From positions 6,014,001 to 6,078,000 of the forward strand of contig OU015569.1 in the NCBI GenBank assembly GCA_907165135.1: DNA of 64,000 nucleotides, written 5' to 3'. Positions within the stretch are counted from its first letter, which is position 1. Each line of letters begins with the position of its first letter. Below are positions 34,415-45,600 of the stretch, one piece after another. The position numbers and the translations under genes are program-made. The stretch is from Oikopleura dioica (Eukaryota > Chordata > Appendicularia > Copelata > Oikopleuridae). The notes under the pieces were generated by a model that saw only the letters and a list, made by a program, of their open reading frames with translations, was not told where the DNA came from and did not search any database.

Positions 34415-37400
34415 CGTTACTGCTGTCGGCGGATTTCGCACTATCTACAAAAAATGTTAAAAACATTCGCTTGTCCTGAGATTCGTGTGAAATCGCGAAA
34501 AAATTCGATAGGAGTTAAGGGTACTACCTTCGATTTTCAAACTGGGTTTTATCTTTCATGTTGATAAAAGTGGGTATAAAAATAGATTTTGCATAAGATT
34601 GTGCCGAAGTTTAATATTGATACCTTTTTGAAATTATTGAAAATTCCCGAGATATGGTCTCACGAAGTTTTTTCGAAAAAAATTTTGGTCTTCGATTTTC
34701 TTGACTAAGGGCTTTTCTGAAAGCGTAGAGCAAGGAGATCATTTTGGTGGGCTCTTAATTACTATCAGACGTATTTTATAGATTCTAGAGGGAAAAATGT
34801 GTCGAAAACTTTAAAATGCACAATTTTCGTAAAATTTGGGAGACACAATTTTCAAAAAAATATTTTTAGTATTGATTTAGCTTCGATCCAAAAGTCCTTC
34901 TTACAGATTGAAATTATAGCTCTATTGTGCAATTAAAAAATTAAAGAAAATCATGTTTTCAGACTAAATTCCGAGCTATTCGACCGTGAATACAGTCAAT
35001 TTTAGCAAAGTTGACCACTTTAACCTAAAATTTAGCCAGTTTTTCGTCGAACAATTTAAAAACTCTTCTGACAGATTAAAGATCTAAGATAGATCTACAA
35101 AGGAAGCCCATATGATTCCCCCTATCATTGACATTTTCTGGGTTATCCAACAATAAAGTTGCGGAAATCGAAGGTAGTATCCCTAAAGAAAAGGTTCTTG
35201 TATATAAAATATTCTCGAATAATATAAAAAGAGATGAGTTCAAAAATATGAATGCTGATAAAATCGAGTACGGAGGGAGCAACTCTCTGTTCGCCTCAGA
35301 ATTCTACCGCAAAACACATCGAGCGGTGGCGCGGTTATCGAAGCGACCGTGCCCGTGCTCGAGCCCCTCGACCCTTCCCTACCCACCCTGTGCTGCCAGA
35401 GCTGCCGAAAGGTCCTCTTCTGCGCTTCGGAGGGGAAGAAAAATGAAATTTTCGCCGCGCACTCGATCACTACTCAGCTTGAACGGTCAGCGGCACGTTT
35501 TTTCACTTTCCACGTTCTTTCAACATTGTAAGTTTTGGGATAAAGAGCCTCAGCCGTCCCGCAGAGCAGAACGGCGACTACCGGGTGGTGTCACCTACGT
35601 CGGGCTTTGATTGGGTGGAGGAGCTCAGACTTGCGCGACCAGTGTTGAACGTGCTAGCTGCTGATGTTCGTGCGAGGCCGGAGGGCCGAGTGCGCGCAAA
35701 GCACCACGCTGAGGAGCGTACACCACCGCCCACGCGGCACCTACACATAAGGGAGCAGTTGGTGCTCAGGTACCTCCACCATCACCACGCCGCCCAGCAC
35801 AAAACATCGGCACCATAAGCACCACCGCCAAATTACCGCACCCAAAGTACTAACACAAGTACCACTTGGTGCCAGCAGCGGCACTACCACCAACGCCCGC
35901 CCGAGCTCTACACACTTCAACAACTTCGAAACTCTCTTACATATCTCCTCTTGGCAGTTCATGGTCAATGTCAACATGAACAAAATTTCACTAATGGGCT
36001 TTCATTTTCTTTCTTTAAATTTTTCCTCCCGCAAAATAGAACCAACCAAAACATCCTTAATAGAACTCACTCTCGTTTCAATTTCAGTCAAAATTTTTTA
36101 AAGTTATGCTCGCATAGAACTTACTCTAAGAAGGTAGCTGAATGGTCAGATGTTTCGCTGACCTTTGGGTTTTTTTGTTTCACCACTTCGGAAAAGTCAT
36201 CAAGTTTCTCTCAAGGCGTTCAAACTGATAATCAGACGCGATTGTTGTTTTCGTTCGATTTTCTTTCGATTTTGGCTTTCTCTTGGGGTGTTCTATGTCT
36301 CTGGTGCTCGGACTCTGGCGCAAACAATGAAACTCTGGCGCGACAAGTGGCCGGCAGCTCTCTGAGGCACCAGCAGTAGCAGGGCGGTGGTGGTGGTGCT
36401 GCAGATAGCCGGATAGTGTAGAGAAGGCTACGGCCGGCCGAGCGGCGCTCGAGCCCCACCATTCTCTTCCTCCGGGCGGGGAGCACCACTATTCACTATT
36501 GAGGAGAGCCGCGCCGCACCCGCGCCACCGTACTAAAGCGGTGGCAACCAAGACCCTCCGCCAGTGTTAACCTAGCCCACACCGCGGAGAACTTTCAACG
36601 AACTTTCAACGCGAAAAATAGAACTTGTCCATTTAAGGCTGCACTGGTCACCCAAGTTAAACTTGGAGATATTTCATGAAGCCTCCATGAAAAATACTCA
36701 TAATTCATCACATTTTTATTTTAATTTTCCTTTTAAAGCTTTCCATTAGAAAAATTTTTGTTCTCAAAATTTTCTAACATCAAGAAAGAAAAATAACATT
36801 TTTGATATTCGGAGAATCACGCGCTTCACGAATATTTTGTGGCGCCGCGAAATGACATTTTTGCGGTCGACGAAATTCACTCTGCTTGAGAGACTTCTGG
36901 ATCTTTAGTGAAATTTTGAGGAATCAATCCGCGCTCAGGAATAACCTCTCAAGCATCACGAAATAGACGTTTTCGATCAAGACAAGGTCAAAGAGGGGCA
37001 AACCAAATTAGAACTTGTTCATGCGCCATGTTCTAGCTTTGACCGCGGGAGATTACGTCCTGTCGCAATATTTGGGCACCAGATAACACCAAGCCGCGAA
37101 AATGAAACCCATGCTTATCATTCAGTCTGCTTGACGTCTCCAAGCCTACCTTTGTTCTGGTTTCATACGAAAATGCTGCCACCAAAATACTCTTGCAACG
37201 CACGTCTTTTTGCTTTTCTGCACTATTTTATGTCTCTGAATTATCTATTCTGTCGGTTGTAATGTCCTCTATTTCGCACTCCTGGACGCCTGGTAGCCGA
37301 CGTCATAAAATGTTTTACGGTCATCCTTAGCGTAATGAACATCACAAGGAAATAATTATTTCGGAAAGGCAACGTTTATTAATATTGAGTATCACTTCTA

Positions 37401-38079
37401 GCGGCTGCCTAACCTTACGCGGGAGCCAATTAGTGCCATCATCCATCAAAATTCTTATGTTGCCTTACAAGAAAACCTTTCACATTTTTCACGTTTTCAC
37501 TTTTCGCCGCCTCACAAATAAATTTTCAGACATTTACCTTAAGGTATTTCGTGCCGCCTTCGCTGACGCCGTACGTTTTACTCATTCCAAGATCTCTCTG
37601 GCTTTCTGTTCTTCTCTTAACTTTGGGATTCACTTATTTCTTAATATTCTCTTCTCGCCTTGCCACGCTTAACCGTTTTGAAGGGTTTGGCTTTCCTGGG
37701 CGCACTGGATGAATTAGCAACCGTAGCGAACCGCGGTTTATCGCTCCGTTCAATTAGCGATTATTCTTCGCGTGCACCACCGCCGTTGTAGTCATTCTCC
37801 TGCTTTCTTTTTTTGCTTTTGAACTTTTGACACGGCTCCAGAATTTAGACGAGTGATGAATGGGTTCGCTTGTCAAATAATAAAATTATCGTCAGGTAGA
37901 GACAATCACGGACACCCGCCGAGACCTGATAAATGCAGGCTTATTAACGAGGCAATAGCGCTAATTGGTAGCTACGTAGCTGCAAACAATAACAATCTCT
38001 GACGTTCATATATATCACCTTGTTAGACTGCAAGTTTATTACGCACCTTTGCTCTGCTAACGTATGATTATGCTATCAG
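34415..38079. other. Gene-poor region with GC-rich islands
   Basis: About 3.7 kb without a supported gene. 34.5-35.1 kb and 36.7-38.0 kb are AT-rich. 35.3-35.9 kb and 36.35-36.6 kb are GC-rich, with many ACCACC/GGTGGT motifs and a CGGCCGGCCG palindrome at about 36432. The long ORFs there (e.g. 35128-35610, 35951-36379) are low-complexity and carry no domain. They look like CpG-type islands or undetected promoters rather than coding exons. Confidence 0.35.
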
Positions 38080-38376
38080 TTAGAAAGCACCTTCTGCAAC
38101 TGATTTGCAGCAATAGAAATTCAATATTTGCTTGTATCTTCCCAACACGATCGAGTGAGAAGAAGTCATTACTTCGAGATGAGAGAGAATAGCTCCAGCA
38201 ACTCTTTGATGGGCAAGTGAAACGGTATATATAAAGTCTAGATGTTGGATGTTTACATCAAACAAACGTAGTCTCGTGTCACGAATTACGATTCGCGGAT
38301 TCGGGTTTAGAATGAAAGTTGCATTGTAATCAGCACAAACGCGCGACTCTTCATGCCTAGTCGGCATTAATAGCAC
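38080..38376 (-). CDS. Possible exon, 98 codons, unknown
   Basis: A minus-strand frame open from a candidate acceptor (AAACAG|TGG at about 38386) to a stop at 38080. It reads like real protein (ADYNATFILNPNPRIVIRD, then HLDFIYTVSLAHQRVAGAIL) without low complexity. I do not recognise a family and found no convincing upstream exon or start. It may be the last exon of a gene whose 5' part lies in the AT-rich DNA to the right, or a chance ORF. Confidence 0.3.
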   Translation of the reverse strand: MLLMPTRHEESRVCADYNATFILNPNPRIVIRDTRLRLFDVNIQHLDFIYTVSLAHQRVAGAILSHLEVMTSSHSIVLGRYKQILNFYCCKSVAEGAF

Positions 38377-39686
38377 ATACCACTGTTTGCACCAATATCA
38401 AATCTACCAGAGAACTCCCCAGGAATAAACCCGGCGTAGTGGTCCATTCGCTGAATTTAAGCAAACTCAATTCGCGGAGACTCAACGATTGCTACTTCTA
38501 ACTCCAGCTTCTTTACTTTTCCTTTTCTTTCTTCAATTCTCGTCGCATAATAAGAAAAAATTAATAAACCCTGCTAAAATTGAATGAGCAATCTTCCTTG
38601 ATTTCAGCTATCTTACAATTATCAGAATGCTAACAGCTTACTCCTACAAAACATAGCATAATCAATTTTTCCTTTTTTACTTTTTGAAGACTGCGTTTTT
38701 CTTAATTGGCTTAGATTATTTCTCGTGTCTTATTTCTGAAAGTAGCTCTCAATTTGTGGTACAGATTCTTCACGGGAAATTCAGAATGAGAGAGAAAAAA
38801 TGTAATCTGATGAATCTACACCACAATATTGATCTAGTCAGCTCCAAATGGAAGCTCAGTCGACAATTTGAAATCTTATATTTTCTCGTTCGCGTTTAAG
38901 AAAGTCCAGAACACATTTTTGAATGTTAATTTATTGAGATGAAAAGAATACTTGAAATTGAATATTTTTGAAAGTGAGTTGAACTTGAAATTGAATTTAA
39001 GAAAGTCTTGGTCGCTTGGAAAGCGCCTGATGAGATGAGGTAGTCCGTTTTAGCGTGTTCTAAATTAGAATGTCATTATTTTCTGAAACATTTGAGGAGC
39101 TGTTCCCTTCTTTGTAAATATTTTTGAAGAGCGCGAATGAATCATTCAATGTCTTCCAAGTAATAAAGTATTTTGATTGTTACCTGAACAGGCGGTGGTG
39201 GTCGACTAACTCGAGGAGGTTGCCGCGTAGAATTATCAAGCAAGGGCAGTTGCTGGAAGTTCTTACTCGGTGGTGGATCCCCGAACGCCATTCCCTCCTT
39301 CTTTCCCGTTTCTTTCTCTCTCTTGCTCGTCGTTGTTTTGAGTTACCACAGACGCGGACGTTTGTGTTATCTTCGGATCGGAGTACAACGAAGCCGTTTC
39401 CTGTTTGTTCTTGTAAATATATTTTCTTTTTCTTTCGCGGATCAGCCGCAGCGCAGTCGGAGGCGACGGCTTTGCGCGACACGGCCAATCAACGAAAGGA
39501 AAAAATGAAAAAGCGAAATTGGACTGATCCTGCGCGTTTTGGGGACGGTGCCAAGAGTGAGCTCGCTCAGCCACGCAGCTCACGTTTGACTAGTTTTCTC
39601 TCTTTATTCTCGATTTTGTCGAAACTTTCATGGCGGCACTTGGATTCCCCTAAATTTTAGCACCTACTCGTCAAAAGCACGTAGAT
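38377..39686. other. Intergenic region
   Basis: AT-rich to 39120, then a GC-richer block (39180-39600) with overlapping ORFs of 60-178 codons on both strands. Their products are Arg/Ser-rich and contain no domain, so I do not call them genes. Confidence 0.35.
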
Positions 39687-40119
39687 TTATTCCCAGGGAT
39701 TAAAGTCCACCTTGAAGTTCGGCAGCGCCTCAAAACCATTGTTTTGTTGCCTGAAAATGTATAAGTAATAAATAAAGTATGAAGAATTTATTTCATGTAA
39801 GAGGCTTAAACGATATAAGAGATAATAAGAAAAGGATATGTCTAAGCTACTTGATCTCATTGTCTAGTTATAGGAAACGTACTTATTTTAATCTCCAAGA
39901 ACAGCGCGAAAATCCATAGGCTTAGCCGCCAATTTGCCGATGCTGTGACTTGAAACCAGTGAAGTTTACCTGCTCGAACCTATTTTTTTCGCCAAACTGG
40001 TTTATAGTTGTTTTCGGTATTATCGAACTGTTGGTGTTCACAAGTGTTTGCGACAACAGTACAAGGAAAAGAAACTCTTCGTCACCGAATGAGTCTTCTG
40101 GTCTAGATGGGCTTTGATT
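39687..40119 (-). CDS. Candidate small gene, exon fragments only
   Basis: Two exon-like segments are visible. 40119-39970 is open for 50 codons between an acceptor (CGGCAG) and a GTAAAC donor. It has an acidic/Ser-rich start and a hydrophobic stretch. 39750-39687 follows an acceptor (TTTCAG), reads NGFEALPNFKVDFNPWE, and stops inside an AATAAA. Between them another frame reads KLAAKPMDFRAVLGD, containing a DFRxxL motif. The phases of the two outer exons do not match directly, so an intermediate exon is missing or one is false. Function unknown. Confidence 0.28.
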
Positions 40120-40278
40120 CTGCCGAAATAAGGATATGGTGTGCTACACGTGAGGACGAATTAGGCACGCGCGTTTACTAGCAGATGATCGCAGATGCAG
40201 TTGTCGTTTCCCTCTTTATAAGCGACGCCGAAATCGGAAGAAGTATCATCCAGTTTTCAACGCACTGATCTGATAAAG

Positions 40279-41077
40279 ATGAAGTTGTCCAGTCTTCTCA
40301 TTCCTTTGGCTTCCGGTGAGAGACTTCCACTAACCACTTTTTTAATTTTCTAAAGCATTCATGGCGCTCGATCCAGAGATAACGACTTTGGAGCCACAGC
40401 TAGAAATGGAGACACAAGCGCCTACTGGCATACCGGCAACTGATGAATTCCATTTCATCGATGAGCAAGCTTTCTTTTCCTCTGAATCAACAACCAGTGA
40501 AACGACTGCGGCGACAACGACGCTCTACAATAATGACGGAAGTAAGAATTGAAACTCTGAATCTTTGTTGATGCCAAATTTTTCTTTCAGTTGTTGGCTT
40601 GAAGTTCGCGGGGGGCGGAAAAGGAGGTAAGAAATCTAAGAAGTCCAAGAAAACGCAAAAGAAGAATCCACAGAAAGAAAACGCCGTGGAGAACATTATG
40701 AAAATTCATGGAGATGAAGCGGCTCCAAGAAAAGATCACAAATGCGGGAACATTCCCTTGCCAGAGATCAAGGTACCTAATTTGTGAAATACTCTTATCA
40801 AAAAGGCATTAAGTGCGATGATTGTGAACAAGGTTACCCGCGATATAGAAGACCTTGCGGAGGACCAGAGGAAACAAAGGGTGTTTTTAAATGCCGAATA
40901 GAGTGTGGACCAGGTTTCAAAGTTTCAGGTAAATAGGTCTAGTATTCGCCAGATGATCAGCTCTTTTCAGCCGGATCTCCAAAGAAGATGAAATGTCTTG
41001 GAAAGCCTAACGAGCCAAAATTCTGGAAGGTACGACCGCAGACGCAAGGACACGTGATTCAGTGCGAACGAAAATAA
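40279..41077 (+). CDS. Secreted Lys-rich, Cys-rich protein (sushi-like C-terminus)
   Basis: Five exons (40279-40315, 40356-40541, 40591-40772, 40814-40928, 40971-41077) give 208 residues, all in phase across 40-49-bp introns. A short signal peptide (MKLSSLLIPLASAFM) precedes a Thr/Glu-rich stretch. Next is a very basic segment (GGGKGGKKSKKSKKTQKK) likely to bind heparan sulfate or other polyanions. The C-terminal 85 residues have eight cysteines. The last four and a Trp follow the spacing of a sushi/CCP module (KCRIECGPGFKVSAG, then C, W, C). It first resembles pleiotrophin/midkine but lacks their Trp/Cys pattern. Function unknown; an extracellular or house/matrix component is inference. Confidence 0.72.
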
Positions 41078-41359
41078 GAAGAAATGAAGTAGTTCCTCGG
41101 CAATTTAGACGGGGAGCAACTAAAGCCGATGACCCTTCTACATTTTTCCTTGTCTTTGTATCAATAAACTCACATTACCTTGATACGTGAACAACAATTA
41201 CTTTCGTGCAAAATTACAGAAAAAATTAAGCGTCTCGCAGACGCCGACGGCGGGAGTCGAATCAACCGCTCGGATTGACCAGAACGGAGCGATGACGGTT
41301 ATAAAAAGCCAAAGCTTGTCAATTTACTCTCGATGTAGATTGTTAAGTTTACAGAATTA

Positions 41360-42497
41360 TGTCTCAGAGATCTACGTCTTCAGCTGATATCTATTCTGCG
41401 GGTAGCTTCTGGGATCAGTCTTTTGGATCGTATTTTAAATGGAAAATCATTTATATCATTAATTTTGCCGATTCTTATAAAATATTATTCAATCAGCCGA
41501 AAAAATACGAAAAAGACCGTTTTGCACTCAGCCCTGTCAATGAAGGAATAGACGAAAACAACAACTCCCAACAAGCGTCGCAACATTCCAGGTTTATACA
41601 AAAAAAAGTAGTATAACTTCAAGCGGCAGAATCTACCCTGCTAAAATAATATTTACAATTTTCTCTTTTTCGATAGCAATGAATCAATCTTTCACACATT
41701 GTCAATTTGCCATTTATTCGGCTTTTATTTAGTCAACGCGACACAATCGACGATTTTGACCGAAGTTTTGGAAGGTTTATGAATTTTTCCTCGCGAATAA
41801 CAATAACCAACAATTAGTATTTCATAGTCTCAAGAAACTTATAAAACCTTAAAAGGCTCGGAATACTTCGGAAGTCAGAAAAAAGAACAAACAGAAGAAG
41901 AGACACCTGGAGTGAGGTATCAGAAAATATATGATCTAACGATGTCCGTTATGGAACGTTACAAAGGACTAGGAGTAGTTCAACTTGGACGTTCTCGTGC
42001 TAAAACGAAGAAACTTAATGCTTTGATTAGTCCATTGGCTGCCGCCAGCCAAGAAAAGCAATTGAGCCAAGAGGAAGTGGAAGAAGTTGTAAGAGCTCGA
42101 CCATGTTGCATGCAGTTCGAAACGATCATTGTCAAGCAAGAGAACTTCGGCCCTTGGGAAGGTAATGTTCAGTTTTATTAATTAATTCAACAAGTTATTA
42201 ATTTTAGAAGGGAAAGGACCGTGTACTTTCCACGAGTTCTATTACAAGAGATGGCATGCAATGATCGCTGAAACAGCGCGCGAGCGAGAGCTTCGGCGCG
42301 GGGAGTCACCTTACCAGCGAAGCAAACGAAAGAAAAGAGAAAGAGAAGAACGAGAAGCCGTGGCGAAAAAGAAACACGCTCCTTTTCATGTGTACGACCC
42401 AGAAGTATACAAAGATAAGACTTACGTCCTTCCTCGTCGAAATCAGGCTGAAAGAAATTTCCTCCCTGTAAATGACGGTTCTTTTTTCTTCTGGTAA
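41360..42497 (+). CDS. Basic protein, unknown
   Basis: ATG at 41360 starts an exon coding a Ser-rich N-terminus. A clear exon from about 41870 reads YQKIYDLTMSVMERYKGLG and runs to a GTAATG donor at about 42162. The last exon starts after TTTTAG (about 42208), contains a strongly charged helix (RSKRKKREREEREAVAKKK), and ends VNDGSFFFW at 42497. Exons between 41440 and 41870 are uncertain because several GT/AG pairs are possible. No domain recognised. AATAAA follows at about 42527. The convergent Ig-protein gene ends 150 bp away. Confidence 0.6.
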
Positions 42498-42647
42498 ATT
42501 TCTTGAATGTAACAATTTTTTCTTATCAATAAACTGTTGAAATAGAAGTGCCGCGTATATTTAATCAAATGTACAAAAGCAAAGTGGAAGGGTCAGTTGA
42601 TATTTGTCTAGTTTGGCATCGACTGAGGAAGTGTGTCACTGACAGCT

Positions 42648-45600
42648 TTACTGGGCAACGACGAGAACTCGTGATTTGCAAGTGACTTGGCCGTGATCGT
42701 TCTCGGCAATGATAGTGTACAGACCTCGGTCTTCCATCATACTTTCTTCTACCCTGAGCGAATATGAGTCGCCTACAATTTTCTTGGTCAACTTTCTCCA
42801 TTCAAAGTTTCTTACCGTCTTCATCAAGATAGACGCCAACTTCGGGATCGGCTTCGACATCGTCTTGGCCCAAGAGCCAAGTGACTTTGTCAGCGCCAGA
42901 TATCTTGAATCCATTAGTTTAAAATTTGAAATTAATAATACTATAGTTTGAAATTAAATGTATCAATATTTCAGTCTCTTACTTGTACTTCTATTCTAAA
43001 AGGATCACCCACAATGCATTCCACTGTTTTAGCTGGAGGTTCTATTATTTGAGGTCGTTTTGAGGTATCTGGTGAAGGCGACGGTTCCTTAGCCGCTGGG
43101 GGCTCAGGAGAGGCAATTTTCGGAGAATCTGTCTTTTTCTTCAAGGTTTCTCGGAAGTCTTTTTGCTCAGGAGCCATCTAAACGAGGAATTACTCCGCTT
43201 CGAAAAGCAACTGGTCTTGCCTTTTTCAGATCCTCTTGTTCGAGAGTCTTCGTGGAGACCTTCGTTTTTAATGACTTTCTGAAATCAACTTGTTCTCCTG
43301 TGTGTGCACGAATTTCATCTTGAGTGAGAGCTTTAGTTTGGACGCCTAAAGCAAAAATGAGTTTCAAAGAGCATTTTCACGCATTTACTATTTTTAAGCT
43401 GATTTCTGAAGTCAATTTGTCCTGCTTTACTGGTAGGCTTTGGAGCAGGTGGTGTCTTTGTTGATTTCTTCAACAGAGTTCGGAAATCTTTCTGGCCTGG
43501 CTCAGGCTCGACGGGCTCGGAACGGGGAGGAGCTGTTTTATTGGTTTTGAGGTTGCCACGGAAGTCATCCGTGTTTGAAGAAGCTAGGATTTGATTAGCG
43601 AGTTCTATTAAAATCTGAAGAATTTGCAAATAACACTGTGGACTCTAATCAAGGCTATTTGTTCACCTGCTGAATTTCTTACCTTCCTCGTTTATTATGA
43701 TAGTGAATGGGCAGGTAAGCTCGGCGTTAATATTCTGGGCTTTCACCTGTGCTTTCCCCTTTTCGCTAGCCTTCAGGGAAGCAATCTCCAAAGTGTACTC
43801 GATGACGTTATCCGACTTTTGGGCCTCCTTCAATGTGTACTCAGATGATGATCTTTTGATTTCCTTCGATTGAGTTTTTAATTTGTCAAGGTCAGAGTTT
43901 TAAGCCTAAAAATGAACTCGTTCCTTATTTCCGAGAATCCAAATAACTTCAGGCTTGGGATCCGCCTCGATTTCGCATTTAACGGATACTCGATCTCCAA
44001 TATTGACGGTGCCATTAATTTTCGGTCGAACATTAAATTTGGGCTCCATTCCAACCGGGACCACCTTAATATTTCATTTCTCGTTTCTCAAAGGTCGCTG
44101 TTTACCTTCAGCTCTGCGCTGCATGATAACGTTTCTTGTGCATTTGAAATTTCGATCTTGTAATTTCCTCCGTCATCTGGGAAAACTTCCTCGAATACGA
44201 GCGAAAAAGTTCTTTGGCTTCGCTCTCCCTCTGACTCGAGTCTGAACTCAGCGTCATCGGAATCGAAGTTAATTTCTCCAAGTGGCCCAAACCACTTGAT
44301 AGCATCCACGTTCGACGTTTTCACGCTCCATCTTACGCCAGTTTTACCTTTTAAAATGTTAGTTTTTGTTAGACGGAGTAAGTTACCATCGTCTACTTTG
44401 AGATCTTGAAGAGGCTCAATAAAGGATAAACTCGTTGATGGAACAACCTGCTCGTGATCTGTTTCTTCTTCTTCAACTGATGGTTCTTTCAATTCTAAAG
44501 AGAAGCTCTTCATCGCTTTGCCTGCAGAATTCTGGGCTTCGATTGTGTAGCTTCCAACATCATTGGTACCAAAGTTCTAAAATAGGATATCATTTTCTAA
44601 AAAGTTTTCAGTGAAAACTGATAGATTTATTGAAGCTTGTTTGGCTGTCCCTTATTCAGCCATAAAATAAAAGCCCCATACCTTGATTTTTATCACACTT
44701 GATCCATTGTCACTGGTTGATTCAATTTTTGCATCCTCGAAAAACCAGGTGACTGTGAAAAAAAGGTCAAAAAATATTTTAGAAAATTAAAAAACCTCTA
44801 GGTTCTGGAATACCATCGAAAGAGCAAGCCAAATCGATACTTGCACCGGCGTGTCTAGTTTGGTTATCTGGGTAGTTTGTGAATGATGGTTTTACTGGCT
44901 TTTTATTAACAGTCACAGTTGCGGTTGATTTATCAGATCCAGCTGAGTTGCTTATCTAAGTGAAGGAATAAACTCGTGGAAAATGATAGTATCCTACTTG
45001 AACGGAATATCTCCCAGCGTCATCTTGGCTAATGTTATCAAGCTGCAATCTTGGACTGCTGATGCTTAGACATTTTTCGCCCTTGAACCAGGAGTATTCT
45101 GGCTCCGGATTGCCACTTGCGGCTACTTCAAGTGATAAGCTGTCGCCTTCTTCCGCTGTCGTTTCATGCAGTCTCTCAGTAAAGTATGGGGCTTTCGATG
45201 CTGATTTTAGATTAAAATTAATCTTGTGTTCCACTTCTCCGCCAGGGCCGACAAGAAGTAGCACCGCGTAGTTTGGCGAATCTTCAGATGCTTCGTATTC
45301 TACAAATCCGGAATGTCCATCAATTGAAGCGGTAATTCTCTGTTCGTCTGTTACAATCAATGTCGCATGAGTTGCGTTCTCAGCTGAAAATTCGATTTGC
45401 ACAAGAGATCCAATTTGACAGTCAACTTCATCTGGCACAGATAAGAGCTTAGGGGGTTCTGCTGACATAATAACGTCAACTCGGCACTGCGATTCAGATG
45501 TTCCAAATTCATTCGTTACTTTTACAACATAATCGCCCGAATCCTCCTCGTTGACGTCTTTCAGAATAAGCCGGGTGAGGTCGTCATACTTATCAATAAT

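Noticed and set aside
35128-35610. 160-codon plus-strand ORF
   Set aside because: It crosses from AT-rich into GC-rich DNA with abrupt composition change and no protein-like segment.
39124-39660. 178-codon plus-strand ORF and overlapping minus-strand ORFs
   Set aside because: Products are Arg/Ser-rich with no domain, both strands are open, and there is no splice or polyadenylation support.
40279-41077. Pleiotrophin/midkine identity
   Set aside because: Lys-rich and Cys-rich like those factors, but the Trp positions and Cys spacing do not match; the end is closer to a sushi module.
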